This document shows, one piece after another, positions 1-7,954 of a stretch of 64,000 bases of DNA; the stretch's first letter is position 1; each line of letters opens with the position of its first letter. A program made the position numbers and the translations under genes. Below the pieces are notes generated by a model, which was not told the DNA's origin, did no database searches, and worked only from the letters and a program-made list of their open reading frames with translations. Source of the stretch: SMWD01 sp002729875 (GTDB lineage Bacteria > Pseudomonadota > Gammaproteobacteria > Steroidobacterales > GCA-2729495); contig DASCMH010000001.1 of the NCBI GenBank assembly GCA_036010905.1, forward strand, positions 91,959 through 155,958, read 5' to 3'.

Positions 1-27
1 CAGGCCCACCAGGAGAGCTTTGATCAT
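1..27 (-). CDS. Start of a truncated gene of unknown function
   Basis: Only the first nine codons (MIKALLVGL) lie in the window. The ATG follows the stop of the carbonic anhydrase gene by 3 nt, and a GGGGGATG stretch 5 nt upstream can serve as ribosome binding site. The hydrophobic start would suit a signal peptide or membrane segment. Nothing more can be said without the neighbouring sequence. Confidence 0.4.
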
Positions 28-30
28 TTT

Positions 31-639
31 TCATCCCCCGAGTGGTCCATCGATCGAGGCATGCAGATCTTTTAACAAACCGTCCCTGATACTGTAGATC
101 CAGCCATGTATCCGCAAAGCTTGCCCACGTGACCAGGCAGTCTTGACAGCCTCGGTTTCACTAAGGCAGCGTACCTGCTCGATTACATTGAGTTCACACA
201 GTCGATCGTGGCGTTCGGCCTCGCTCGCCAAAGCAGCCAGAGTAGTTGCATGTTGTTCACGTAAAGCAACGATACTGCTAATCCAGTCACCGATCAGGCC
301 GGTCGCCTGTCCGCGTAATGCAGCGAGTACGCCGCCACACCCATAATGACCGCAAACCACGATGTATTTAACGCCAAGAATTTCAACGGCGTACTGAATG
401 ACGGCCTGACAATTTAAATCATCGATTGACACTATATTCGCGATGTTGCGATGGACAAATGCCTCGCCAGGTTGCAGCCCGGCAACCTGGTTAACCGGCA
501 CACGACTATCTGAGCAGCCGATCCATAGGTGCTCCGGTTCCTGTTGACTCACCAGCCGATTGAAAAAATCCGGATCGGATTCACACATACTCCGTGCCCA
601 TTCACGGTTGGCTGCAAATATAGCTTTCATATCAGGCAT
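31..639 (-). CDS. can: Beta-class carbonic anhydrase
   Basis: This cytosolic zinc enzyme interconverts CO2 and bicarbonate and supplies bicarbonate to carboxylases. The 202-residue product matches E. coli Can along its length. It has the CSDSR motif with zinc ligand Cys42 and Asp44, the HYGCGG motif with ligands His98 and Cys101, and the conserved FVHRNIAN stretch. An upstream in-frame ATG at 669 exists, but 639 is chosen because AGGAAC lies about 6 nt before it and the resulting N-terminus fits the family. A further gene starts 3 nt after its stop, so it probably heads an operon leaving the window. Family identity is secure. Confidence 0.93.
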   Translation of the reverse strand: MPDMKAIFAANREWARSMCESDPDFFNRLVSQQEPEHLWIGCSDSRVPVNQVAGLQPGEAFVHRNIANIVSIDDLNCQAVIQYAVEILGVKYIVVCGHYGCGGVLAALRGQATGLIGDWISSIVALREQHATTLAALASEAERHDRLCELNVIEQVRCLSETEAVKTAWSRGQALRIHGWIYSIRDGLLKDLHASIDGPLGG

Positions 640-771
640 ACGTATCGTTCCTGCAAAACTTCCTATCAATGATGAGGTTGATTCTCAACCACTAAGAATG
701 CGCAGATAGCGATGCTACGGGAAGAAAAAAGGCTGTCATCGGACAATAATACATACCTGCACAACATACGC

Positions 772-1056
772 TCATTCGAAAAGATGGTTGCAACCCGGGC
801 AACTGGACTTGCTAAACAAAGGCCTGTAAAGGCTGGCATCGAGCAATCCTTTGTAGAACCATCGCTGACCGCAGGCAGGACAAATAACAAAAGCAACCGT
901 GAACCCGTAGCCCACCACCGCAATTACCGTTCCTACCGTCCACGACACGCCTGACTGCTCAAAAATTGGTGCTACAGAACCAAATATCAAAGCCGCTACA
1001 CCAACCCAGAATTTCCACATTTGTTGCGTTTTACTGATAACAGAATGACTAAACAT
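772..1056 (-). CDS. Small two-helix membrane protein with paired CxxC motifs
   Basis: The 94-residue product has two predicted membrane helices (about residues 14-32 and 39-58), followed by a C-terminal domain with CPAC (Cys59/Cys62) and CPGC (Cys86/Cys89). Four cysteines in this arrangement suggest a zinc ribbon or rubredoxin-like knuckle on one face of the membrane. A strong AGGAAGGA site lies just before the ATG, which supports the start and argues against the overlapping plus-strand frames. I do not recognise the family. It lies between can and a UbiD-like gene with no obvious functional link. Confidence 0.6.
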   Translation of the reverse strand: MFSHSVISKTQQMWKFWVGVAALIFGSVAPIFEQSGVSWTVGTVIAVVGYGFTVAFVICPACGQRWFYKGLLDASLYRPLFSKSSCPGCNHLFE

Positions 1057-1089
1057 ATTCCTTCCTGATTAATATAAAATTACTTTTGA

Positions 1090-2766
1090 TCACCCCGAAA
1101 CCGGACCGAAGGTTCGGGTTTTGCGCTTGATTACGCCCCCCCACTTGCGGTCAACAAGCTCAAATGACTCTGGTGCCAATTCCTCAAGCAGCGCCCGATT
1201 CAGCCTGGGGAACACTTCTGGTCCATTTTCCTCAGACCATTGTTTTGTCGCATCGATAACAATTTTACTGACTTTTCCATCGATATCGCGGCTTGGGTCA
1301 AGACCCATGGCACGTACATTCTCAACTATTTTTGTTGCTGTCTTCGGCATCCACCTGGAGCCAATTGCATGATTGACCTGCTGAGTATCGAGCACATCAA
1401 CATCCTCATCGACAACAATGACAACTTTAAAAATAGGAATAATTGAAGCAAGACGCTGGCCTGCCTGTAATCCTTCCCCGGGCCTGGTCTTCCTGATGCG
1501 AATATAAGTAAGGCCTGTTGCATCCACCGGCGAATGCAATTCTATCAAATTCGGTACCAAACGCCTAAGACTCGTATTGAATAACACTGCGGTTGGTGCG
1601 GTTGCATAGCCCCGCGTTGCACCGGTGAACTGGTTAAGAATCCATGGATTCTTACGATGTGTAACTGCCAGAACATTAATAATAAAATTGGCCTCACGCT
1701 TATCTCCCAGGTAACCGTACATTTCTCCGAACGGACCCTCCGGCATCAGATCATCAAGCGGCACCTCGCCCTCGATAATCATCTCGGCGCTGGCCGGCAC
1801 CATATGATCATTGGTTTCCGAACGTACAACCTTAACCGGCTTGCCCCGCATACCGCCGGCAACAGCAAGTTCGTCCACCTGTTTCTTGCTCATGCGATTG
1901 ACAATACGCGAGCTGCTAATCGTCCAGATGACAGGATCCAGGCCAAGGGCAATTGAAATCCTGACACTTTTCTCGCCCCGCTCCTTGGCAGCCATTAACG
2001 TACGCCAGGCTGTCTGATTTGGCTCCGGATTGAATCCGAGCAGGCGCGGACCACGCAACTCACACCGATAGGTACCAAAATTCTTGCCGATAACCGGACC
2101 ATAGGTAAACGAAGATCCGGTATTGACATAACGTCGCGAATCGGCCGGATTGCTCTGGATAAATGCAAATCTGGTCAAATCAATATCATCGCCAAGCAGG
2201 ACAAACTCCTTGCAAGCTGCCTCATCACGAGCAACCTCTACAGGTGCTATTGTCGGATATTCTCCATCTACCAGCATCCCTTCAAGCTTTTTCATGGTCT
2301 TGCGATAGGTTGCGACACCATCATCCGGCACCAACTCAACACCGAACGTAATGGCCTCGGTAAACCAATGCCCCATATGATTAACAATTACCGGGCCCGT
2401 AACCCACTTACCATCAATCTTGACTTCTTCCGCTATGATGCAAGGTGCCTCATACCAGCCGTACTCATCAGTGAGTCGATACATTAACGCTGCCAGTTCA
2501 TAGGCATCCTGATCGATGCGTGGCAGCCGCAACACCAGGCCATGAGCCTCGATCGCCTCAATATAATCGCGAAAAGAATCGAACGGTGCGCACGGCGTAT
2601 TCCGGATTGTCTCAGCCACACTAACGGCTGCTGCCTGACCACTGCTCGCCGCACATCCACTTACCAATTGTGTAGCCGACAGCGCCGCAAGACCGGCCCC
2701 ACCGGCCAGCATGGTTCGTCGTGATACAGTTTGTTCGTCATGCTCCAATTCCGGATCGTTTGGCAT
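1090..2766 (-). CDS. UbiD-family decarboxylase with Tat lipoprotein signal
   Basis: UbiD enzymes (de)carboxylate unsaturated or aromatic acids using prenylated FMN. In the 558-residue product, EGPFGEMYGY carries the Glu343/Glu348 pair, equivalent to Glu277/Glu282 of fungal Fdc1. Arg234, in GTYR, matches the third catalytic residue, so the active site looks intact. The N-terminus is unusual: SRRT (Arg16-Arg17) starts a hydrophobic stretch ending in LVSGC (Cys38), which reads as a twin-arginine signal with a lipobox. UbiD proteins are normally cytosolic. The start at 2766 has AAGGAA 7 nt upstream, whereas the in-frame ATG at 2820 has no visible site. No ubiX-like flavin prenyltransferase is in the window. 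The substrate is unknown. Confidence 0.85.
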   Translation of the reverse strand: MPNDPELEHDEQTVSRRTMLAGGAGLAALSATQLVSGCAASSGQAAAVSVAETIRNTPCAPFDSFRDYIEAIEAHGLVLRLPRIDQDAYELAALMYRLTDEYGWYEAPCIIAEEVKIDGKWVTGPVIVNHMGHWFTEAITFGVELVPDDGVATYRKTMKKLEGMLVDGEYPTIAPVEVARDEAACKEFVLLGDDIDLTRFAFIQSNPADSRRYVNTGSSFTYGPVIGKNFGTYRCELRGPRLLGFNPEPNQTAWRTLMAAKERGEKSVRISIALGLDPVIWTISSSRIVNRMSKKQVDELAVAGGMRGKPVKVVRSETNDHMVPASAEMIIEGEVPLDDLMPEGPFGEMYGYLGDKREANFIINVLAVTHRKNPWILNQFTGATRGYATAPTAVLFNTSLRRLVPNLIELHSPVDATGLTYIRIRKTRPGEGLQAGQRLASIIPIFKVVIVVDEDVDVLDTQQVNHAIGSRWMPKTATKIVENVRAMGLDPSRDIDGKVSKIVIDATKQWSEENGPEVFPRLNRALLEELAPESFELVDRKWGGVIKRKTRTFGPVSG

Positions 2767-2863
2767 AGTCGCATTCCTTAAATGAGGAGTATTTTTTCCG
2801 CAAACAAACCGATCAGACATAGCTGATCAAATCGATATACAGCCATGGACAGTTTGATAGCAC

Positions 2864-3112
2864 TTAGTCAGTGCCAGTATCTATTAATTTTTTCTTTTCG
2901 TCACGTTCGAGCCGTTTGATTGCGCTCTCACGTCGCAGAGCCTCAGCACGAGTAACGACAGACTCGGAATAAACCAGTCTTACCGGGCGACGAGAACGAG
3001 TGTACTTGGCTCCGCGTCCTGCATTATGCAAACTGATCCGCCGCTCAACATTCTTCGCAATGCCCGTATACAAACTGTTATCGGAACAGCACAATATATA
3101 TACAGTCCACAT
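2864..3112 (-). CDS. GIY-YIG domain protein, YhbQ/UPF0213-like
   Basis: This compact 82-residue protein consists of a single GIY-YIG nuclease fold. VYIL and LYTG, near residues 4-18, represent the two halves of the signature. They are followed by the conserved basic segment with VERRISLHN and KYTRSRRPV, and by a RESAIKRL helix typical of the YhbQ/YazA group. Such stand-alone domains are thought to be DNA-processing proteins, but their role is poorly defined. It stands alone between the UbiD-like gene and a membrane-anchored unknown gene on the same strand. Confidence 0.85.
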   Translation of the reverse strand: MWTVYILCCSDNSLYTGIAKNVERRISLHNAGRGAKYTRSRRPVRLVYSESVVTRAEALRRESAIKRLERDEKKKLIDTGTD

Positions 3113-3149
3113 GTTGAATCGTTCCGCTGTAGCGGATGTGCCGGCCTGT

Positions 3150-3542
3150 TTACAGGGAGCCGAGAGCTATGACAAAGGTCTCACGCATGCGGTAAAGCGG
3201 TGTTTTACCCCGTGTGACATCATCAATGAATCCATGATTTTCCAGTCCTGCTGCAATTTCCTGCAGATCAGGCAATTCATCCTCATAATAAACAAATTTA
3301 ACATCTTCACTGACGAAAGTGATCTGTGATGATTTGAGGATGGCAAACTCGCGGACATCTTTAAACTCGGCCTTACCCAGCTCGGTACGGACATCATCAA
3401 AAAAATCCGGACATTTCCGATACAGTTTGCGCAATACTTTGTCTGACTGACTACCGGCTCGGTTACGTCGAGTGACCAGCAAGAGTAGAACGGCACCTGC
3501 TCCAGCCAGGAATGCTAACAAGTGAGTAATCCAGCCCGTCAT
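3150..3542 (-). CDS. Hypothetical protein with N-terminal membrane anchor
   Basis: The 130-residue product starts with one hydrophobic helix (about residues 4-23) followed by a positively charged RRNR stretch, giving a bitopic protein with a mainly cytoplasmic C-terminal domain. That domain is acidic and rich in Phe, Tyr and Val, without recognisable motifs. Codon use resembles the neighbours, and it is the longest sensible frame here; an overlapping minus-strand frame lacks protein-like character. Function unknown. Confidence 0.6.
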   Translation of the reverse strand: MTGWITHLLAFLAGAGAVLLLLVTRRNRAGSQSDKVLRKLYRKCPDFFDDVRTELGKAEFKDVREFAILKSSQITFVSEDVKFVYYEDELPDLQEIAAGLENHGFIDDVTRGKTPLYRMRETFVIALGSL

Positions 3543-3658
3543 AATCTATCCATATAAAGCGCACAACATATCCCGAGCTAGTGCGTTACCCTCTATGCCG
3601 ATAATATATGCATCGAATCAACCGGCGACAACACTGAGAATCGTGTCAGCAGATTTAC

Positions 3659-4030
3659 TCATACACTAACAGTGGTATCTGCTTTTTCGGTCAGATCGGC
3701 AATAAAACGATTATCCGCATCAACCAGAATAACTTTTGGCTCAATGGGCTGATCAGTTGTCTCAAAACCCATGATGACAACTTCTTCACCAACCCCGACG
3801 GTATGCGCGGCAGGACCATTCATGGCAATCTGTCCTGAGCCCGGTTCGCCGACAATAACGTAGGTTTCCAAACGTACGCCAGTTGTATTGCTTGCAATCA
3901 GAACACGTTCATTCCGCCACAGACCGACCCGCTCGATGAGTTCCGCATCAATCGTGATGCTGCCAACATACTCGGGATTCGCTTCCGTAATGGTCGCTTT
4001 ATGAATTTTTGAGCGCAGGACTGAGCGCAC
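3659..4030 (-). CDS. panD: Aspartate 1-decarboxylase
   Basis: PanD converts aspartate to beta-alanine for pantothenate and coenzyme A synthesis. It is a pyruvoyl enzyme made by self-cleavage of a proenzyme at a Gly-Ser bond. The expected site appears as YVGS with Gly23-Ser24, followed by SITID. The conserved GPAAH segment near the middle matches the family NGAAAH motif. A GTG start at 4030 is chosen because AGGAGA lies 7 nt upstream and gives the normal 123-residue length. An ATG-initiated longer form from 4087 would add 19 residues not seen in the family. No other pantothenate gene lies nearby. Confidence 0.9.
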   Translation of the reverse strand: MRSVLRSKIHKATITEANPEYVGSITIDAELIERVGLWRNERVLIASNTTGVRLETYVIVGEPGSGQIAMNGPAAHTVGVGEEVVIMGFETTDQPIEPKVILVDADNRFIADLTEKADTTVSV

Positions 4031-4218
4031 CTTAAGTCTCCTGATTAATGGTAACGGACTCCAATTGTCATCCGGACACTGAAGCAAGCCGCTTCTTATA
4101 CCGTAATAATACTAATAATCAAACAAATACGGGCAGAAATAATGGGTGATTAGACATAATTTACGCCCAAAACCTTCATTTCGTTGCTTATTCCGCTCAC
4201 ACGGCTCAGAGCATGCCA

Positions 4219-4839
4219 TCACCCCCGAACTACCCCTGTTTGTCGATAGGGAGCATAAGTATAGTATTTTGGATACTGGTCGAGCCTGGCATGTAGCCAA
4301 TAAACGCCGAGACCCGAAGTACTAAGCCAGACCGGGTTGCCGGCAAGGCTTGCTGCAAGCGCAGCACCGACACGAGCCCAGAATGTACGTTGCAGTTGCA
4401 AAGGCGCATGACGCACAAATATGGCCAGGTGTGCGTACGCCCCAGCACCCTGACCGGTGCAGGGTGCAATCAATAATGCATCACCGCCGAGATTCTCAAA
4501 CGTAGCAATTCCGTCGGGGGAATGTAACCTGTCGAGTTGTGAGCCGAATGGCCCGGAATCCGCGGCAACGCCTGACAATGCGGGACTGTTTACGACAACA
4601 CACTCGAATGGGGCGGCAACAGAGGCCGTGCTGATCGGGCAGACCTCCCAGAAAAATGCCCTAAATGGCATATCCGCAAGTATCTTACTGAAAAAATCAC
4701 CAAACCCGGTGTCGTGCTGCCAATATTCACAAACATCATGACAGGACAAAACTTTTGATTCAGTAAAAAAAGTCAGTCGCTGAACTTGTCCGTTATCGAG
4801 TGACTCGAGGGCTGTCGACCAACGAGAAAGGATTGTCAC
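4219..4839 (-). CDS. Conserved hypothetical protein, DUF6940-like
   Basis: The 206-residue soluble protein has no signal peptide. Its C-terminal stretch, with TFWARVG, WLSTSGLGVYWLHARLD and KYYTYAPY, resembles proteins I associate with the DUF6940 family; this is from memory and not confirmed. The family has no established activity. The central part contains CTGQGAGAYAHLA, and the N-terminal half is rich in aromatic residues. It is divergent from a 39-codon frame on the plus strand and has no operon partner. Confidence 0.65.
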   Translation of the reverse strand: MTILSRWSTALESLDNGQVQRLTFFTESKVLSCHDVCEYWQHDTGFGDFFSKILADMPFRAFFWEVCPISTASVAAPFECVVVNSPALSGVAADSGPFGSQLDRLHSPDGIATFENLGGDALLIAPCTGQGAGAYAHLAIFVRHAPLQLQRTFWARVGAALAASLAGNPVWLSTSGLGVYWLHARLDQYPKYYTYAPYRQTGVVRG

Positions 4840-4863
4840 AGGGCGATTTGCCTAAAACTGATC

Positions 4864-4983
4864 ATGAATCAATATGATGATCACTTCACCAGCCTGATAC
4901 AACTGGTCATGAACAAAGATCCTGCCCTGTTTATTGAACATTCACTTTATTGTGCGGCTGAATCGAATACAGAGAACGCCTGA
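4864..4983 (+). CDS. Possible 39-residue acidic small protein
   Basis: An uninterrupted frame encodes an acidic peptide beginning MNQYDDHFTSLIQ. It has a plausible amphipathic helix and ends immediately beside the stop of the minus-strand gene 4984-5184. Composition is protein-like and the frame fills an otherwise empty gap. There is no convincing ribosome binding site and no family is recognised, so it may be spurious. Confidence 0.3.
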   Translation: MNQYDDHFTSLIQLVMNKDPALFIEHSLYCAAESNTENA

Positions 4984-5184
4984 CTATTCTGTACCGCCCC
5001 ATTTATCCCGGAATGCATTGACGGCAGCAACCTGTTCGGAAGCATGACGATTACTCAGCATCAATGACGATGGGGAACAAACGCGCGCGCGGATAACACC
5101 GAGATCCTCGGCTGCATGAAACAGGCTCGGATACCAGGATTCCCAGTTAGGGAGTAATGCCTCTACTTCGTCTTTCAGGCTCAT
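4984..5184 (-). CDS. Small hypothetical protein
   Basis: The frame encodes 66 residues beginning MSLKDEVEALLPNWESWYP, mostly helical in character with two Trp in the first 20 residues and no membrane segment. The ribosome binding site is weak (GGA next to the start). The protein-like composition and the absence of a competing frame support a real gene, but no family is recognised. Confidence 0.45.
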   Translation of the reverse strand: MSLKDEVEALLPNWESWYPSLFHAAEDLGVIRARVCSPSSLMLSNRHASEQVAAVNAFRDKWGGTE

Positions 5185-5286
5185 TCCAAAACGGCTTTCT
5201 GCGCTCAGATTCTCAATTCATTTCAGGAAAGTATCGCGCATACACTTTAGTCTGTCTGCGACAGGTTTTCCAGAAATGAAAATAAA

Positions 5287-5820
5287 TCAGGCCTGACTCG
5301 CTGCATCGCAAACTACTGACCAGGCTAACAATTTTTCGTCAAACGACATGGCCGCATGAGCCGGACTCGTTGACGGCAGCGTGCTGCAGGAAATATCCAC
5401 CGTTGCCGGATCAGGCAACGATAATACATACCGCCGATACATTTCAGCGGCTTTTTTTCCATTGAAAAAAATCCACTTAATCGTTGGATAATCAGTAAAC
5501 ATTTGACTTAAATCATTAACGGCAGCCGAATAAGTATCAATTGATGAATCGAGGCTGCCGGGCCGAACGCAACTACCAAGCACATCCCATAAAGCGACCC
5601 GACACGTCATCAAAACATCAAGTCGTTGCTGGTAGGCCAGTTCTAACCTTGCGCCGAACAATTCCCCCATGATCGGCCAGAATGCATTACGTGGCATCGC
5701 ATAGTATTCCTGTGCTGCCAGTGACGCGACACCCGGTATAGAACCCAGAATCAACACCCGCGGTCGATCACCAATGACTGGCGGGAAGCTGCTGATACGC
5801 GCTGCCGCTTTGCTAGCCAA
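5287..5820 (-). CDS. DNA-deoxyinosine (hypoxanthine-DNA) glycosylase, UDG superfamily
   Basis: These enzymes remove hypoxanthine left by adenine deamination. The sequence has the motifs of the hypoxanthine-DNA glycosylase branch: RVLILGSIPG near the start, YYAMPRNAFWPIMGELFG, the ALWDVLGSCVRPGSLD segment, IFFNGKKA, and the late STSPAHA loop. The frame is open far upstream, but that part overlaps the methyltransferase gene in another frame. A TTG at 5820, overlapping the methyltransferase stop by 8 nt and preceded by GGGGCGG, gives a 177-residue protein of normal family size. This implies coupled translation with the methyltransferase. Confidence 0.82.
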   Translation of the reverse strand: MASKAAARISSFPPVIGDRPRVLILGSIPGVASLAAQEYYAMPRNAFWPIMGELFGARLELAYQQRLDVLMTCRVALWDVLGSCVRPGSLDSSIDTYSAAVNDLSQMFTDYPTIKWIFFNGKKAAEMYRRYVLSLPDPATVDISCSTLPSTSPAHAAMSFDEKLLAWSVVCDAASQA

Positions 5821-6460
5821 TACCGCCCCATGCGATGATATGGCGATCCGAAACAACCTCGACACACAACGGCAGGCCGGCGCTGCGAAGCTGCTCGACA
5901 ATCTCCGCCTCTTCATAAGCCGCAAGCAAAGAATGCAGGAAATCATTTTGTAATACAGCAGGTTCGTCACCGGCGTATTGCTTAACGAATACTTCGGCTG
6001 TCTTCCGGTCAGGTGGTCGAAACAAATCCATGATGAATACCCGGCAGCCTTGGTTTGCTCCGCTGCGTATCGTCGACCACAATCCCGCCGGGTCATCAAG
6101 ATGATGTAACAGGCTGTTAGAAAAGATCATATCGTACTGACCGGTTAACAGTGTCGGCAAATAAGTTTCAATATATTGGATTTGTGCATCATCCGGCGTC
6201 ATCGCCCGAGCTGCAGCAAGCATTGTCAACGAACCGTCAATACCATCGATACGCCAGCCGGGAAATTGTGCGGCAAAACGGCGACTAATATCACCTGACC
6301 CACAACCAAGATCAAGAGCGCGGCCAGTCGGGGGCAAGTCATTACACCGAGCCGATAACAGTTCCATGAAATGACTATGCGGCGCATCGAAGTCCGCTTC
6401 TGCATAGGCGCGAACCTGATCTTCATCAAGCATCAGCTCCGGCTCGGGTAATCGCTGCAT
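5813..6460 (-). CDS. Class I SAM-dependent methyltransferase
   Basis: The 215-residue protein has a Rossmann-type fold with motif I LDLGCGSGDI (about residues 49-58), an acidic motif II (IDGIDGS) and the FSNSLLHHL segment typical of small-molecule methyltransferases. The C-terminal part includes an EIVEQLRSAGLP helix and VVSDRH. Its substrate cannot be inferred. It sits between a hotdog thioesterase gene (6-nt gap) and a deoxyinosine glycosylase gene (overlap), so the three are probably one transcript. Confidence 0.82.
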   Translation of the reverse strand: MQRLPEPELMLDEDQVRAYAEADFDAPHSHFMELLSARCNDLPPTGRALDLGCGSGDISRRFAAQFPGWRIDGIDGSLTMLAAARAMTPDDAQIQYIETYLPTLLTGQYDMIFSNSLLHHLDDPAGLWSTIRSGANQGCRVFIMDLFRPPDRKTAEVFVKQYAGDEPAVLQNDFLHSLLAAYEEAEIVEQLRSAGLPLCVEVVSDRHIIAWGGIG

Positions 6461-6466
6461 ACGCTG

Positions 6467-6823
6467 CTACGGTTTGATCCGCTGCTTCTCGCCAGTTTCT
6501 GTCACATTAACAAAGGTAATACCCGTTACGAACAGGACCTGCTCATCGGCACCGCACGATTTCTCACTAAATACCTCAACCAGATACTCGACAGATGAAC
6601 CGCCGAGCCGGGCACGGCTAATAGTGAAACGCAGGATTTGCCCGCAACGAATCGGATGCCTGAACTCAACATTATTCAGGGCAATCGTAACGAAGCGATG
6701 ATCCGGGAATTCCATACTCGCAGTTATATAGGCAAATTCATCCAGCCACTTAAGCAGATACCCGCCAAACAAAGAGCCCTGATCATTCATGTGCTCGGGC
6801 AGCACGAGTTTTCTGTGATTCAT
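6467..6823 (-). CDS. Acyl-CoA thioesterase, hotdog fold (YciA/ACOT-like)
   Basis: The 118-residue single hotdog domain carries the signature HMNDQGSLFGGYLLKWLDE near residues 11-29, in which Asn13, Gly16 and the GG-Asp arrangement form the CoA-thioester active site of the YciA/BACH family. VEFRHPIRCG follows as the usual second motif. It probably hydrolyses acyl-CoA esters in the cytosol; acyl specificity is unknown. It is the first gene of the presumed operon with a methyltransferase and a DNA glycosylase. Confidence 0.85.
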   Translation of the reverse strand: MNHRKLVLPEHMNDQGSLFGGYLLKWLDEFAYITASMEFPDHRFVTIALNNVEFRHPIRCGQILRFTISRARLGGSSVEYLVEVFSEKSCGADEQVLFVTGITFVNVTETGEKQRIKP

Positions 6824-6868
6824 TTACCTTACTACCATTCTTGCAGCTGGAACCATTGCCTGCATGCC

Positions 6869-7255
6869 CTACACAACGATACCTATAGGATCAATCGAAA
6901 ATGATTCCAGTAATTCACTGTCATCAATCAATACCAACCGACCTTGCTTACCAAAGTCTATCTCGATTCGATCCGGTGGTCTTGGTACAGCAAATTCGAC
7001 CATGAAACCAACAAGTCGGGTCAGCTTTTCGACGTCATCAAGCAATGCTTCACGATTCCCCTCTGCTATCGAACCGGCGCCACCTTCAAGACACCACGAA
7101 CATTCAAAGTTTAGCGACCAATCATCATCAAAATTCAGCTCGAGACGCTCTGCTCCCACCGAAATACTCTGCAGTTTTCTGTCAACCAGTCCGGTTAAAT
7201 CAATATCTTCTGCTACACCAAACAACATCTGCTCCTGGATTTCACCGACCGGCAA
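6869..7255 (-). CDS. Acidic hypothetical protein
   Basis: The 128-residue soluble product is strongly acidic. It has alternating hydrophobic and charged residues that suggest a beta-rich domain (LNFDDDWSLNFECSW, RIEIDFGKQGRLVLI) and ends in FSIDPIGIVV. It lies 45 nt upstream of the thioesterase gene on the same strand and may belong to that operon. A longer plus-strand frame over the same DNA is rich in Ser, Pro and Arg and looks like an antisense shadow. No family recognised. Confidence 0.55.
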   Translation of the reverse strand: MPVGEIQEQMLFGVAEDIDLTGLVDRKLQSISVGAERLELNFDDDWSLNFECSWCLEGGAGSIAEGNREALLDDVEKLTRLVGFMVEFAVPRPPDRIEIDFGKQGRLVLIDDSELLESFSIDPIGIVV

Positions 7256-7503
7256 ATCTGCCGGTAAATGTTCTGTTGCTGAATATCCAGACTATTTCCG
7301 GATCAGGCAAATAATAACAGTCAACGCATATCTGCATGATACAGGGTTACAGCCAGTCTGGCGGAAACCCTGATGCCGGATCAAGGCAGATCCCCTTCAT
7401 GTCGGCAACACAAATGGTTGATGCACCGTTCACAGTTTTACTGTAATGCCGGTTATTTATGTAAACAGGCGGCCTGTATTTTCAGCCCAATCACTATAGT
7501 GTA

Positions 7504-7740
7504 ATGATTAGAGTACGGACAGAAAAAATCATGGCTTACGATAAACCTGCGGACATAACTGAAAATCGCCCCAAGGAAAGAAATGACAGCCCGGGTTCCA
7601 CCGGTTGGGACCCATACATTTTCTCAATCTTTGCAGATCGAATAAAAACCCATCCTGAAGAACGCCGCAGCAAACCACGAACGCGCACTGCATCAAGACG
7701 ACGCGCTATGCTGCTTGCGCAAAGTCGCCGACAAAAATAA
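7504..7740 (+). CDS. Small basic hypothetical protein
   Basis: The frame encodes 78 residues, or 69 if the ATG at 7531 is used; GGACAG lies 8 nt before that second ATG. The C-terminal third is very basic (RRSKPRTRTASRRRAM), while the N-terminal part is hydrophilic and includes a short aromatic patch (WDPYIFSIFADR). It could bind nucleic acid, but this is only composition. It stands alone upstream of the FKBP gene. Confidence 0.45.
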   Translation: MIRVRTEKIMAYDKPADITENRPKERNDSPGSTGWDPYIFSIFADRIKTHPEERRSKPRTRTASRRRAMLLAQSRRQK

Positions 7741-7954
7741 TCTGCCGCTACATCCGCAATACACCAAACAGTTCCTCATCGGGCAGAGGTGCGTGCCGTG
7801 TGGCCGGGCCTTTGGGTCTGTCACGGCAGAGACGACCAGCATATCGGCTTCAGGTCAGTTGGTAATCCATAACGGCATCTTTAACATGCATTAAGGACCT
7901 TGCCCATGGCATCATCCGTAATCAATCCAAATGTATAATAAGGAATAGCTAAAC

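Noticed and set aside
712..954. Overlapping frames on both strands near 666-954
   Set aside because: The minus-strand CxxC membrane protein has a strong ribosome binding site and a coherent topology; the others do not.
6864..7373. 169-codon plus-strand frame over the acidic hypothetical gene
   Set aside because: Ser/Pro/Arg-rich composition and no ribosome binding site; the minus-strand frame is more protein-like.
7765..7860. Minus-strand stretch ending in ATRHAPLPDEELFGVLRM
   Set aside because: It reads protein-like but has no start codon and follows an in-frame stop; support is too thin to call a gene.
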